Source: Sphingomonas quercus
Lineage (GTDB): Bacteria; Pseudomonadota; Alphaproteobacteria; Sphingomonadales; Sphingomonadaceae
Direction: 5' to 3'
Length of the DNA stretch: 64,000 nucleotides
NCBI RefSeq assembly: GCF_018863195.1
Contig: NZ_JAHKRT010000007.1
Span: 180,009-244,008 of the forward strand
Shown: piece after piece, positions 8,851 to 18,608 of the stretch
How the letters are laid out: every line of letters begins with the position of its first letter
Position numbering within the stretch: the stretch's first letter is position 1
Position numbers and translations under genes: made by a program
The notes under the pieces: model-generated
Database searches by the model: none
Told to the model about the DNA's origin: nothing
What the model saw: only the letters and a program-made list of their open reading frames with translations

Positions 8851-9489
8851 TCAGGCGAGCACGGCGCGCACCGCCGTGCGGCGGCGCAGGCCCGCGCCGA
8901 CCAGGCCGAAGCCCGCCAGCATCATCGCCCAGGTCGCGGGCTCAGGCACCGCGGCGGCCGGGGCGTCGGGAACGTTGTCGAGATGGATCGTCACGGTGGC
9001 GAGGGCATTGCCGCCGAAGGTGACGCCGATGAGGTTCGAGAAGGTGACGGTGAACAGCTCACCATTGTCGCCGCTGAACTGCTGCACCGGGTTGTCCCAG
9101 ATCAGCGAGCCGCCGACCAGCCGGCCAAAGACGCCATAGGTGGCGGTGCCGCCGGTGCTGGCATTGCCGATCAGCGGGCTGTTGAAGGCGAGGATCGCTT
9201 CGACGCGCGCGTCGCTGTCGCCGCCGAGGCCGCGAGAGACGTTGAAGTTGGCAAAGTTGAAGGACTGCGACGTGCCCTCTTCGATCGAGAAATCGCTGAA
9301 CGGCGTGGTCAGCGAGGCACTCAGCTTGCAGCCGGAAAAGGGCAGGCACTGGCGGCTGTTCTCGGTGACCTTGATGCTCGACGCGGCAGCATCGAACGAG
9401 AACAGCACGGCCGTCGCATTGGCCGCACCCGGCAGCGCCGCGGCGATGGCGATCAGGCTGGCGAGACCGAACTTCTTCAGATTGCGCAT
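8851..9489 (-). CDS. PEPxxWA-CTERM sorting domain protein
   Basis: A 212-aa exported protein. The N-terminus (MRNLKKFGLAS...) is a signal peptide cleaved near ANA. The C-terminus has the sorting tag VPEPATWAMMLAGFGLVGAG followed by an Arg cluster, the target of the exosortase/PEP-CTERM system. The middle is Ser/Thr/Gly-rich, beta-like and of unknown function. AAGGGG lies about 11 nt before the ATG at 9489. The gene sits between cmk and rpsA, an unusual interruption of a conserved pair. Confidence 0.88.
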   Translation of the reverse strand: MRNLKKFGLASLIAIAAALPGAANATAVLFSFDAAASSIKVTENSRQCLPFSGCKLSASLTTPFSDFSIEEGTSQSFNFANFNVSRGLGGDSDARVEAILAFNSPLIGNASTGGTATYGVFGRLVGGSLIWDNPVQQFSGDNGELFTVTFSNLIGVTFGGNALATVTIHLDNVPDAPAAAVPEPATWAMMLAGFGLVGAGLRRRTAVRAVLA

Positions 9490-9662
9490 TTTCTTGTTAC
9501 CCCTTGGCTCAAGGGTGCGTTCCATCGTCCCCGGGGACGCCGCATCCTTGTCGATCAAGGAGAAAGCAAGGGCCGTGCCAACCCCGTAAAATCAGCGTTT
9601 CGGCTGCGCAACCTTATGGTAAATGTAAGGGATTTCGACAGCTTAGCGCCAATCATGGTTAA

Positions 9663-10292
9663 TCAGCGGCGCGCCTCGACGATGGCGATGGCGGCCTTTA
9701 CGGCGGCGTCCACGCCCATCGCGCTCGTATCGAGCAGCACGGCGTCCTCGGCGCGCACCAGCGGCGCGGCGGCGCGGCCGGAATCGCGCTCGTCACGGGC
9801 GAGGATGTCGGCCAGCACATGGTCCTCGGTGACGTGCAGGCCGAGGCGGGCCAGCTCCTCGAAGCGGCGGCGGGCGCGCACATCGCTGGCGGCGGTGACG
9901 AACAGCTTGGCCGTGGCGGCAGGCGCGATCACCGTGCCAATGTCGCGCCCGTCAAGCACGGCGCCGCCCGGCTGGGCGGCGAAGGCGCGCTGGCGGGCGA
10001 GCAGGGCTGCGCGCACCGCCGGGTGCGCCGAGACGATGGAGGCGGCGCGGCCGGCCGCCTCGCTCTTGAGCCCGGGGTCGGCCATCACGCCCTCGGAGAA
10101 GTCGCACGCCCGGAGCGCGTCTGCCGCCTGCGACGGATCGCCGCCGGCGCGCAGCACGCCGATGCCGACCGCGCGATAGAGGAGGCCGGTGTCGAGGTGC
10201 GGCAGCCCGTAATGGCGGGCAAGCGCGCGGGCGATCGTGCCCTTGCCGGAGGCAGCGGGTCCGTCGACGGCGATCACGAGAGGCCCGCTCAC
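9663..10292 (-). CDS. cmk: (d)CMP kinase
   Basis: Cytidylate kinase phosphorylates CMP and dCMP using ATP. The 209-aa protein shows the P-loop [10 protein letters not shown] at residues 9-18, [11 protein letters not shown], the DGRDIGT motif and the C-terminal ARDERDSGR block. Start GTG 10292 overlaps the stop of the upstream hydrolase (GTGA). The frame is open 9 codons further, but that would overlap the hydrolase more. Confidence 0.95.
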   Translation of the reverse strand: MSGPLVIAVDGPAASGKGTIARALARHYGLPHLDTGLLYRAVGIGVLRAGGDPSQAADALRACDFSEGVMADPGLKSEAAGRAASIVSAHPAVRAALLARQRAFAAQPGGAVLDGRDIGTVIAPAATAKLFVTAASDVRARRRFEELARLGLHVTEDHVLADILARDERDSGRAAAPLVRAEDAVLLDTSAMGVDAAVKAAIAIVEARR

Positions 10293-11287
10293 GCCAGCCG
10301 ATCCTGCGCGGCGAGCCACGGGCGCAGAGCGGCCAGTGTTTCGGTGGGCCGATCGCTGAAAATGCCGTGCCCGGCGCCGGGGATCTCGGCGAAGGAGGCG
10401 CCGACGCGGCGTGCGAAGCCGCTCACCGTGTGCGGCCGCGCCTCGTCAAATTGGCCGCACATGAACCGCGTGCGACGCCCGTCGAGCCGGGTGAGCAGCG
10501 GCTCGCCATCGTAATTCCGCAGCGTGCCGGTGGAGACGAACTCGGTCTTGCCCCACATCGTCTCGTAGAGCCGTTCGGCGAGCGAGACGCCCGCGCCCTG
10601 CATGCGCGGCTGTTTACGATAGGCGACCGCCCCGTCGCTTGCCGGTTCGCGGCGATTATAGAGGCTGTAGAAGGTGCGCGTGGCTGCACTGCACGTTTCG
10701 GGGGCGGGCGGCGCCGGGGTTTCGCAGGCGACCAGGGTGTTGCGGGCGTCGGCCGGCATCTCGCCGCGCAGGATGGCCGCGTCGGCAAGCCAGCTTCTGG
10801 TCGAGACCAGCGGGCTGGCAAGCACCAGCCCGGCCAGCGCCGCCGGGCGCCGCGCGCCATATTCGAGCGCGATGGTGCCGCCCCAGCTATGGCCCAGCAC
10901 GTGCCAGCGGCGGACGCCGAGGCCGGTGCGCACCGCCTCCAGCTCATCGACGAAGCGCGGCACCACCCAGTTGGCGACGTCGCCGGGCTTGTCCGACCAG
11001 CCCGAATCGAGCTGATCGTAAAGGATGATCGCGCGCTCGTCGGCCATGGCCAGCGCGTCGAGGAAGGCAGCATGATTGCCGCCCGGGCCGCCATGGACCA
11101 TCACCAGCGGCGGGCGCGGGCCATCGAGCCTGCCATTGACGCGGACGTAGACCCGCCCGCCCGGGACCGGCAGCATCGCCTCCCGATCCGGGGCGGGATA
11201 GCTGGCCGGGCCGCGCGCCAGGGCGGCGGCGGGTGCGAGCGCCGCGGCGCCGGCAAATGTCAGGAAACTGCGCCGGGCAAGCTGCAT
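10289..11287 (-). CDS. Exported proline iminopeptidase-like alpha/beta hydrolase
   Basis: A 332-aa S33-type alpha/beta hydrolase. It has an HGGPGGNH oxyanion-hole motif, the nucleophile elbow GHSWGG and a C-terminal GAGHGIF with the catalytic His. Family relatives release N-terminal proline or hydrolyse amides and esters; the substrate here is unknown. The N-terminus carries RRSFLTFAG followed by an Ala-rich segment, a likely Tat signal, so the enzyme probably works in the periplasm. Its ATG overlaps the aroA stop and its stop overlaps cmk, so it is translationally coupled inside the aroA-cmk pair. Confidence 0.85.
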   Translation of the reverse strand: MQLARRSFLTFAGAAALAPAAALARGPASYPAPDREAMLPVPGGRVYVRVNGRLDGPRPPLVMVHGGPGGNHAAFLDALAMADERAIILYDQLDSGWSDKPGDVANWVVPRFVDELEAVRTGLGVRRWHVLGHSWGGTIALEYGARRPAALAGLVLASPLVSTRSWLADAAILRGEMPADARNTLVACETPAPPAPETCSAATRTFYSLYNRREPASDGAVAYRKQPRMQGAGVSLAERLYETMWGKTEFVSTGTLRNYDGEPLLTRLDGRRTRFMCGQFDEARPHTVSGFARRVGASFAEIPGAGHGIFSDRPTETLAALRPWLAAQDRLA

Positions 11288-12624
11288 CACCGCACCTCGG
11301 CGCCGAGGCCGGTCATCAGCTCGACGAAGCCTGGAAAGCTGGTCGCGACCGGGGCCATGTCGTCGATCGTCACCGCTGCGCGGGAGACGAGACCGGCGAC
11401 CGCGAAGCTCATTGCGATACGATGATCGAGGTGCGCGGCGACGGTAGCGCCGCCGGCGAGGGGCGCGCCGCCGGTGCCGTCGACGATCAGGCCGTCCTCC
11501 AGCTCCTCGACGCGCGCGCCGATCGCGCGCAGCCCCTCGGCCATGACTGCGATGCGATCGCTTTCCTTGACGCGCAGCTCGTCGAGGCCGCGCATCACGG
11601 TGCGGCCGGAGGCGAGGGCTGCCGCCACGAACAGCACCGGAAATTCGTCGACCATCGAAGGCACCACCTCGCTTGGGACCTCGATGCCGGTGAGGCCGGA
11701 ATGGCGCACGCGCAAGTCGGCGACGGGCTCGCCGCCGACGACGCGCTCGTCCTCCAGAGTGATGTCGGCGCCCATCATGCGCAGCACCGTATAAAGGCCG
11801 GCGCGGGTCGGGTTGAGGCCGACATTGCCGACCACCACGTCCGACCCCGGCACAAGCAGCGCCGCCACCACCGGGAAGGCCGCAGACGAAGGGTCGCCCG
11901 GCACGACGATATGCTGCGGCTTGAGCTCCGCTTCGCCCGTGATTTCGATGATGCGCGTGCCGTCGGGAAGTTCCTCGACATCGAGGGTGGCGCCGAAGCC
12001 GCGCAGCATGCGCTCGCTATGGTCGCGGGTCGGCACCGGTTCGATGACGCGGGTGATGCCGGGGGTATTGAGACCGGCGAGCAGGATCGCCGACTTCACC
12101 TGCGCCGAGGCGACCGGCAGCCGATATTCGATCGGCACGGCCGGCACGATGCCGCGCACCATCAGGGGCAGCCGCCCGCCGGGGCTGGGCGTGAATTCCG
12201 CGCCCATCGCCGACAAGGGCTCGATGACGCGGTTCATCGGTCGCTTCGAGAGAGAGGCGTCGCCGGTGAAGGTGGCGGTGATGGCGTGGCTGGCGACGAG
12301 GCCGAGCAGCAACCGGGTCGATGTGCCGGAATTGCCCATCTCCAGGGCGCGATCGGGCTGGAGAAGACCGCCGACGCCAACGCCGTCGACCGTCCAGGCG
12401 TCGCCGTCGCGGCCGATGGTGGCGCCCATCGCGCGCATCGCGGCGGCGGTGGCGTGCACGTCCTCGCCTTCCAGCAGCCCCTCGATGCGGCTGGTGCCGA
12501 CGGCGAGCGCCGACAGCATCAGCGAGCGATGCGAGATGGATTTGTCCCCCGGCACCGTGACCGCACCGGACAGCGGGCGGGCGGCGGCGAAGGCGAGGGG
12601 GGCTGGCGGAGCTGCTTGTGACAT
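11287..12624 (-). CDS. aroA: 3-phosphoshikimate 1-carboxyvinyltransferase (EPSP synthase)
   Basis: AroA transfers enolpyruvate from PEP to shikimate-3-phosphate in the chorismate pathway. The 445-aa protein shows [18 protein letters not shown], the [12 protein letters not shown] active-site loop, an [10 protein letters not shown] segment, [10 protein letters not shown] and a [10 protein letters not shown] block. ATG 12624 is chosen; the frame is open upstream but without homology. It is the first gene of the minus-strand block and is divergent from the TIGR02300 gene, with about 100 bp between them. Confidence 0.97.
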   Translation of the reverse strand: MSQAAPPAPLAFAAARPLSGAVTVPGDKSISHRSLMLSALAVGTSRIEGLLEGEDVHATAAAMRAMGATIGRDGDAWTVDGVGVGGLLQPDRALEMGNSGTSTRLLLGLVASHAITATFTGDASLSKRPMNRVIEPLSAMGAEFTPSPGGRLPLMVRGIVPAVPIEYRLPVASAQVKSAILLAGLNTPGITRVIEPVPTRDHSERMLRGFGATLDVEELPDGTRIIEITGEAELKPQHIVVPGDPSSAAFPVVAALLVPGSDVVVGNVGLNPTRAGLYTVLRMMGADITLEDERVVGGEPVADLRVRHSGLTGIEVPSEVVPSMVDEFPVLFVAAALASGRTVMRGLDELRVKESDRIAVMAEGLRAIGARVEELEDGLIVDGTGGAPLAGGATVAAHLDHRIAMSFAVAGLVSRAAVTIDDMAPVATSFPGFVELMTGLGAEVR

Positions 12625-12727
12625 GGGCGGCGGCTTTGACAGCGGGTGGAGCGTGTGGCAAGGCGCCGGCCGCATTGGCCCTCTGACCCGGGGCCTCATC
12701 CGACATTGAAGAAGAGCAGGGAAACAG

Positions 12728-13039
12728 ATGGTAAAGCCTGAATGGGGCGCCAAGCGGAGCTGCCCGAAATGCGGCACCCGTTTCTACGATCTGGGCAAGG
12801 AAGATCCCGTCACCTGCATCGCCTGCGGGACTCAGTGGGAGCCGGAGCCCGTTCTGAAGTCCAAGCAGCCGCTGCCGTTCGACGCGCCCAAGAAGGAATC
12901 CGAGAAGGACGAGGATTCCGACCTGAACGAGGATCTGAGCATCGACGAGGACGAGGAAATCTCGCCCGACGACGAGACGGATCTCGGCGGCGACGATGAT
13001 CTCGGCGTCGCGACCGACGATGGTGACGACGAACATTAA
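12728..13039 (+). CDS. TIGR02300 family protein
   Basis: A 103-aa acidic protein. The N-terminal 40 residues hold two CxxC pairs ([12 protein letters not shown] and CIACG), a probable zinc ribbon, and the C-terminal half is mostly Asp/Glu. This matches the small alphaproteobacterial family TIGR02300, whose function is unknown. It is commonly found next to aroA, as here. AGGGAAAC precedes the ATG. Confidence 0.9.
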   Translation: MVKPEWGAKRSCPKCGTRFYDLGKEDPVTCIACGTQWEPEPVLKSKQPLPFDAPKKESEKDEDSDLNEDLSIDEDEEISPDDETDLGGDDDLGVATDDGDDEH

Positions 13040-13054
13040 TTTAGGTGTTGCGTT

Positions 13055-13086
13055 GGGAAGCGGCCCGCCCTAGAGGGCCGCTTCCC
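13055..13086 (+). terminator. Perfect 12-bp hairpin after the TIGR02300 gene
   Basis: GGGAAGCGGCCC (13055-13066) pairs exactly with GGGCCGCTTCCC (13075-13086) over an 8-nt loop, 15 nt after the stop. There is no T tract on the plus strand, so it may be a weak terminator or an RNA 3' end stabiliser. Confidence 0.5.
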
Positions 13087-13120
13087 CGCCGGTTTCCAGC
13101 CCGGCGGAACGAAATGGTGC

Positions 13121-13196
13121 GGGGCCGTAGCTCAGCTGGGAGAGCGTCGCAATGGCATTGCGAAGGTCAGGGGTTCGATCCCCCTCGGCTCCACCA
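13121..13196 (+). tRNA. tRNA-Ala (GGC)
   Basis: GGGGCCG pairs with CGGCTCC (one G-U), the D arm is GCTC...GAGC, the anticodon loop is ATGGCAT (anticodon GGC), the T-loop is TTCGATC and the CCA is encoded at 13194-13196. All four stems form. Confidence 0.95.
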
Positions 13197-13328
13197 TCCC
13201 TTCCGACATTCCCCGGATTCCCTCGCGAAGCGCATGTTTTTGCAGCAGGATCGCGATAAACGATGTTGTTCCGCCCGCCGGTGTGACAAAGGAATGCCCG
13301 CCCACTGGAGAGGGCGGGGAGGACATTC

Positions 13329-15746
13329 ATGAAATTCTTGGGCTTCGACGGTGGTCTGCGCGGCAAGGCCCTTGCCACCTCTGCCGTCATCGCGCTGTCC
13401 ACGCTGGCCACCGGGCTCATGGTCAATGCGCAGCCGGCCGCGAACGATCTCAGCGCGAACCCCTTTGCAAACGATTCCACCGCGCCCGCCCAGGGCCGCG
13501 CCATCTTCGACAGCACATGCAGCGCGTGCCACGGCACCGGCGCCGGCGGTTCCGAGCGCGCGCCCGCGCTGAACAGTGGCATCTTCCAGCATGGCGGCAG
13601 CGACAACGACATCTTCCAGACGATCCGCTCCGGCGTGCCGAACACGATGATGCCGTCCTTCTCCGCGCTGCCGACCGACGATGTCTGGAAGCTCGTCACC
13701 TATATCAAGAGCTTGTCAGGGCAGGCCGGCCCGCGCGGCGTCGCCACGGGCAATGTCGCGTCAGGCGAGCAGATTTTCTTCGGCGCCGGCGGCTGCACCA
13801 GCTGCCACGAGGTCAACGGGCGCGGCACCGATTTCGCCAGCGACCTGTCGGCGGTGGGCACCAAGCCGGTCGCCGCGATTCGCGCCGGCGTGCTGCACCA
13901 GCCGGCCGCCGGCGGCCGGCGCGGGCCGCCGGCGGCGCGCCCGGTCGACATCGTCACCAAGGACGGCAAGACGATCCACGGCGTGCTGCGCGGCGAGGAC
14001 AGTTTCTACGTCCTGATCCAGGATGCGTCGGGCAAATGGACCACCTATGAACGATCGAAGCTGAAGACCGTCGCCAACGCCGGGAGCGCGACGCCGACCG
14101 ACATCGCCACGCGCTTCTCCCCGAGCCAGATCGACGATCTCGTCGCCTATCTGGCGAGCAATCGCGAGCGCAATCTGGCGGAGACGGCCAAGGCCAATCC
14201 ACGTCCGGTGATCAGCTATGCCCAGATCGCCAAGCCCGATCCAAAGGACTGGCCGACCTATTGGGGCAATTACTCTGCCCATCATTTCAGCGACCTGGCG
14301 CAGATCACGCCGGCCAATGTGAAGAATCTGCAACTGCGCTGGAGCGGCAACATCGCCAGCCCCAATGGCAGCAGCGAATCGTCGCCGATCGTCGTCGACG
14401 GCGTGATGTATTTCACGACGCCCGGCGAGGTGGTGGCCTATGACGTCGCTTCCGGCATCCAGAAATGGGCCTTTCACCGCAAGCAGGACTTCCGCAACCC
14501 GGCCCAGAACAATGCCAACAACAAGGGCGTCGCCGTGCTTGACGGGCGGGTGTTCGTCGGCACGCTGGATTGCCTGCTGATCGCCATCGACGCCAATACC
14601 GGCCGCCAGCTGTGGGAGACCCGCACCGACGACACCATGGAGGGCTTCCAGCTCGGCGGTGCGCCGCTGGTGCTGGACGGCAAGATCATCATGGGCATGT
14701 CGGGCGGCGAGTTCGGCACGCGCGGCTATCTCGACGCCTATGATCCGGCGACCGGCAAGCGGCTGTGGCGCACCTACACCATCCCCGGCCCCGGCGAGCC
14801 CGGCCACGAGACCTGGGGCGGCGGCGATGCATGGAAATATGGTGGCGCGCCGACCTGGCTGACCGGCAGTTACGATCCCGAGACCCACACGCTTTACTGG
14901 GCGGTCGGCAACCCCGGCCCAGACTATAATGCGGAAACGCGGCCGGGCGATAATCTCTATACGGATTCGGTGCTGGCGATCGACCCGGAAACGGGCAAGA
15001 TCAAGTGGCATTACCAGTTCACCCCGAACGACGATCATGATTGGGATGCCACGGAAGCGCTGGTGCTCACCGAGCTGAACATTGGCGGCACGATGCGCAA
15101 GGTGATCCTGCACGCCGATCGCAACGGCGTCTATTATGTGCTGGATCGCACCAACGGCCAGTTCATCACCGCGACGCCGTTCGTGCGCACCAACTGGTTC
15201 ACCGGCTTCGACAAGAATGGCCGGCCGGATGTCGTGCCGAGCACCAAGGCGACCTATACCGGCAACGTCGTGTTCCCGGCCACGGGCGGCACCAATTTCC
15301 AGGCGCCGTCCTATGATCGCCGCAAGGGCGTGTTCTACCTCCAATATGTCGACAGCCAGGGCTTCGCGATCAGCGCGCCGGTGCCGCCGAAGGAGAAGGG
15401 CAAGCTCTATCTGGCGCGGGGCACCGGCGCGCCTCCGCCAGGCCCGGAGCCGCGCATGGGCGTGAAGGCGCTGGATGCGAAGACCGGGCGGACGTTGTGG
15501 AACTACCCGATGGCGCGGGTATCGCTGTCGGCCGGCGTGCTCGGCACGGCGGGCAATGTGCTGTTCGTGGCCGCCGCCGAAGGCCAGCTGATCGCGCTCG
15601 ACCAGAAGAGTGGCAAGCCGTTATGGCACGCCAAGCTTCCGGGCACGGTGAGCATGTCGCCGATCAGCTATGCGGTGAACGGCAAGCAGCATGTCGCGAT
15701 CATCGCTGCGAACACTGTCTATAATTTCGCGCTTCCCGACAAATGA
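13329..15746 (+). CDS. PQQ-dependent dehydrogenase with N-terminal diheme cytochrome c region
   Basis: A periplasmic quinoprotein of 805 aa. A signal peptide is at residues 1-35. Heme motifs are CSACH at 64-68 and CTSCH at 156-160. A short linker domain with KDGKTIHGVLRGEDSFYVL follows, then from about residue 305 an eight-bladed PQQ propeller opening with DWPTYWGNYS and carrying DDHDWDATE. Type II quinohemoprotein dehydrogenases oxidise alcohols or sugars and pass electrons to cytochrome c; here the hemes are at the front rather than the usual C-terminus. Substrate unknown. GAGGACATTC precedes the ATG. Confidence 0.88.
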   Translation: MKFLGFDGGLRGKALATSAVIALSTLATGLMVNAQPAANDLSANPFANDSTAPAQGRAIFDSTCSACHGTGAGGSERAPALNSGIFQHGGSDNDIFQTIRSGVPNTMMPSFSALPTDDVWKLVTYIKSLSGQAGPRGVATGNVASGEQIFFGAGGCTSCHEVNGRGTDFASDLSAVGTKPVAAIRAGVLHQPAAGGRRGPPAARPVDIVTKDGKTIHGVLRGEDSFYVLIQDASGKWTTYERSKLKTVANAGSATPTDIATRFSPSQIDDLVAYLASNRERNLAETAKANPRPVISYAQIAKPDPKDWPTYWGNYSAHHFSDLAQITPANVKNLQLRWSGNIASPNGSSESSPIVVDGVMYFTTPGEVVAYDVASGIQKWAFHRKQDFRNPAQNNANNKGVAVLDGRVFVGTLDCLLIAIDANTGRQLWETRTDDTMEGFQLGGAPLVLDGKIIMGMSGGEFGTRGYLDAYDPATGKRLWRTYTIPGPGEPGHETWGGGDAWKYGGAPTWLTGSYDPETHTLYWAVGNPGPDYNAETRPGDNLYTDSVLAIDPETGKIKWHYQFTPNDDHDWDATEALVLTELNIGGTMRKVILHADRNGVYYVLDRTNGQFITATPFVRTNWFTGFDKNGRPDVVPSTKATYTGNVVFPATGGTNFQAPSYDRRKGVFYLQYVDSQGFAISAPVPPKEKGKLYLARGTGAPPPGPEPRMGVKALDAKTGRTLWNYPMARVSLSAGVLGTAGNVLFVAAAEGQLIALDQKSGKPLWHAKLPGTVSMSPISYAVNGKQHVAIIAANTVYNFALPDK

Positions 15747-15755
15747 GCTGAGCAC

Positions 15756-16736
15756 GTGCCACGGCAGATCACCACCCGGGTCGAACAATGGCCGCTGGCG
15801 ACGCCGTTTCGCATCTCGCGAGGGGTGAAGACGGTCGCGGAGGTCGTCACGGTGGCGGTGACCGAGGACGGAGTCACCGGTCGCGGCGAATCGGTGCCCT
15901 ATCCGCGCTATGGGGAGAGCGGGGCGGGGGTGGCGGCGCAGGTCGCCGCGATCGAGCGCGCCATCGCCGACGGGGCGGGGCGCGCGGAGTTGACGGCATT
16001 GCTGCCCGCCGGGGCCGCGCGCAACGCGGTCGACTGCGCGCTGTGGGACCTGGAGGCGCGGCGCGGCGGGCCGTCGGTGAGCGCGGTAGCCGGGGCGCCA
16101 TTGCCGGCGCTGGTCACCGCGCTGACGGTCGGCCTCGATAGCCCGGAGGCGATGGCCGCCGCCGCCGCGAAGCTCGCCGACATGCCGCTGATCAAGGTCA
16201 AGGTCGATGCCGGCGATCCCGAGACCTGCCTTCGCGCGGTACGGGCGGCGGCGCCGCGCCCGCGCATGATCGTCGATCCCAACGAGAGCTGGGACTTCGC
16301 GCTGCTGCAAAGGCTGCAACCGGCGCTCGCCGAACTCCGCACCGAATTTGTCGAGCAGCCGCTGCCGGCCGAGGCGGACGCCGCGCTGGAAGGTTTCGCG
16401 CCGCTGGTGCCGGTATGCGCCGACGAATCCTGCCACACCGTCGCCGACCTCGATCGGCTCGCCCCGCGCTACGGCATGATCAACATCAAGCTGGACAAGG
16501 CGGGCGGCCTCACCGGCGCGCTGGCGCTGTATGAGGCCGGGCGGGCGCGGGGGATGGGGATCATGGTCGGCTGCATGATCTGCACGTCTCTGTCGATCGC
16601 GCCCGCGCTGCATTTAGCGGCGCGCGCCGACTTCGCCGATCTCGACGGGCCGCTATGGCTGAAGCAGGATCGCCCGGGAGGCGTTGCCGCCGAGGGCGGG
16701 CGGCTGATCGCGCCGGCCCCCGGCTTCTGGGGCTAG
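15756..16736 (+). CDS. dgcA: Dipeptide epimerase / N-acyl-Glu racemase of the enolase superfamily
   Basis: A 326-aa muconate-lactonising-subgroup enzyme. Visible catalytic blocks are the KVKVD Lys pair, metal ligands in IVDPNE, EQPLP and CADES, and the second catalytic Lys in INIKLDKAGG. Relatives epimerise L-Ala-D/L-Glu from peptidoglycan, or racemise N-acetyl-Glu (DgcA); the N-terminus (RVEQWPLATPFRISRG) resembles the DgcA branch, but the usual partner dgcN is not adjacent, so the symbol is tentative. Start GTG 15756, 9 nt after the dehydrogenase stop. Confidence 0.85.
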   Translation: MPRQITTRVEQWPLATPFRISRGVKTVAEVVTVAVTEDGVTGRGESVPYPRYGESGAGVAAQVAAIERAIADGAGRAELTALLPAGAARNAVDCALWDLEARRGGPSVSAVAGAPLPALVTALTVGLDSPEAMAAAAAKLADMPLIKVKVDAGDPETCLRAVRAAAPRPRMIVDPNESWDFALLQRLQPALAELRTEFVEQPLPAEADAALEGFAPLVPVCADESCHTVADLDRLAPRYGMINIKLDKAGGLTGALALYEAGRARGMGIMVGCMICTSLSIAPALHLAARADFADLDGPLWLKQDRPGGVAAEGGRLIAPAPGFWG

Positions 16737-18553
16737 AACTCCGACCAGTCCTCCTCGATCGCCAGCGCCGTGTTGCCGACGAGGCGTGGTGCCGCGGGGG
16801 CGGCGCGTCTGGCCGGCGCCTTGGCCAGCGGAGGGGCGCCCGGCTGCGTACCGAGCTGGAAACGGGCGATCTGGGCGGCGAGCTGATCCGCCTCGGTGGC
16901 GAGGTTGCGGGCGGCGGCGGTGGTCTCCTCGACCATGCCTGCATTCTGCTGCGTCACCCTGTCGATCTCCGACATGGCGATGTTGATCTGCTGCAAGCCG
17001 GTGGCCTGACGATCGGCGGATTCGGTGATCGAGGAGACGATGTTGCTGATCTCGCTCACCCGCGCGCTGATCCGCTCCAGCGCGCGACCCGTTTCGCCGA
17101 CCAGCTCGACGCCGGCCGCGACCTGATCGGACGAGGCGGTGATGCGGCTTTTGACGTCCTTGGCCGCCTCGGCCGATCGCTGGGCCAGCGCGCGGACCTC
17201 CGAGGCGACGACCGCGAAGCCGCGCCCGGCGTCGCCGGCTCGCGCAGCCTCCACGCCGGCGTTGAGGGCGAGGAGGTTGGTCTGGAAGGCGATGCCGTCG
17301 ATCACCGAGATGATCTCGGAGATTTCGGCGGAGGAGCGCTCGATCCCGCCCATCGCGCCGACTGCCCGCGTCACGATCTCGCCGGACCGGTGCGCCTCGA
17401 CCTGGGCCTCGCCGACGGCGCCGTTGGCGCGGCCGGCATCCTCCGCGGTCTGGCGGACCATGGCGGTGATCTCGTTCATCGTCGCTGCCGTCTGCTGCAG
17501 GCCGGCGGCCTGCTGCTCGGTGCGCTGCGAGAGATTGTCGGCGGCGTCGCTGATCAGCGCGGAGCCGGAGCGGATCTCGCCGGAGGTCTGCGAGACCTGG
17601 CCGAGCGTGGTCTCAAGGGCGGCGACGGCCTTGTTGAAATCACTCTTGAGCTTGACGAACTCGCCCTCCAGCTCCGCCTCGATGCGGCCGGCGAGGTCGC
17701 CTTCCGCCAGCCGCTCCAGCGCGCGATCCATGCTCGCGATCGCCTGGGTGGTGCGCTCGTCGCGCGCCTTGTCGGCGAGCAGGCGCTCGCGGAAGCTCGC
17801 CATGGTGCGGACGAGCTGGCCGATTTCGTTATTGGTGTCGGCGGCCGGAATGGCGACCGAATATTCGCCGCCGGTGAGCTTTGCGAGAATGCCGGTCATG
17901 CCCGACAGCTTGCGGACATCGCCCGTCGCCCACCAATAGACGCCGCCGCCAATGCCCATCGCCACCAGGCAGAAGCTGAGGATGAGCCAGGTGAAGCCCT
18001 GGGTGCGGGAGCGGGTGTCGGTCGCGATCTCCTTGTTGCGGGCCTCCTCGAAATCAATGAACTGGTTGATGACGCGCAGCCACTCGTCGAATTGCGGCCG
18101 CGCCTCGGCGAGCACCGCGCCGGCGGCGGCGACATCTCCGGACTGGCGGTGCATGATCATCGCCTTGACCATCGGGTTGGTCTTTTGCTCGACCGCCTTG
18201 ATGCTCGCAAGGATGCTGGTCTCTTCCGGCGCCGGCGCCCGATCGGGCGCGACCATCGTGTCGAGAGGGCCGGCGGAGGCGGCATATTTCGCCTCGCGGT
18301 CGGCGATGGTGTCGAGCGCCGTCTTAAGCTCCCGCGCATCCTTGGCGAGCACGACGTCGCGCACGGCGATGGCGCGATCATGGACACTGCCACGGAAGTT
18401 GATCGCGTAGCGCTGCTTGACGCTGTTCAGATCGTTCATCGTCACGAGGTTGCCGTTGACGACCTCGACGCGGTTGGCGGCGATGACGCTGATGATCGGG
18501 ATCAACAACAGCACCGCGCAGAAGCCGATAGCGATACGCACGGTCATTTTCAT
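16733..18553 (-). CDS. Methyl-accepting chemotaxis protein with C-terminal pentapeptide
   Basis: A 606-aa chemoreceptor: TM1 at about residues 6-26, a periplasmic four-helix-type sensor, TM2 near residue 205, HAMP, then a long helical signalling domain. The hairpin tip is [20 protein letters not shown], the conserved CheA/CheW contact site. The C-terminus ends in EEDWSEF, like the WxxF tether that recruits CheR/CheB. ATG 18553 is chosen because the first membrane helix starts right after it; ATG 18604 is an alternative. It converges with the epimerase gene and overlaps its stop by 3 nt. Confidence 0.9.
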   Translation of the reverse strand: MKMTVRIAIGFCAVLLLIPIISVIAANRVEVVNGNLVTMNDLNSVKQRYAINFRGSVHDRAIAVRDVVLAKDARELKTALDTIADREAKYAASAGPLDTMVAPDRAPAPEETSILASIKAVEQKTNPMVKAMIMHRQSGDVAAAGAVLAEARPQFDEWLRVINQFIDFEEARNKEIATDTRSRTQGFTWLILSFCLVAMGIGGGVYWWATGDVRKLSGMTGILAKLTGGEYSVAIPAADTNNEIGQLVRTMASFRERLLADKARDERTTQAIASMDRALERLAEGDLAGRIEAELEGEFVKLKSDFNKAVAALETTLGQVSQTSGEIRSGSALISDAADNLSQRTEQQAAGLQQTAATMNEITAMVRQTAEDAGRANGAVGEAQVEAHRSGEIVTRAVGAMGGIERSSAEISEIISVIDGIAFQTNLLALNAGVEAARAGDAGRGFAVVASEVRALAQRSAEAAKDVKSRITASSDQVAAGVELVGETGRALERISARVSEISNIVSSITESADRQATGLQQINIAMSEIDRVTQQNAGMVEETTAAARNLATEADQLAAQIARFQLGTQPGAPPLAKAPARRAAPAAPRLVGNTALAIEEDWSEF

Positions 18554-18608
18554 ATCACGCACGGAGGCACCTGTTCGCTGGAGGGAGTGTCGGTCGCCCG
18601 ACATGTGA

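Noticed and set aside
7337..9139. Long plus-strand frame over rpsA
   Set aside because: Antisense to ribosomal protein S1, which is unambiguous.
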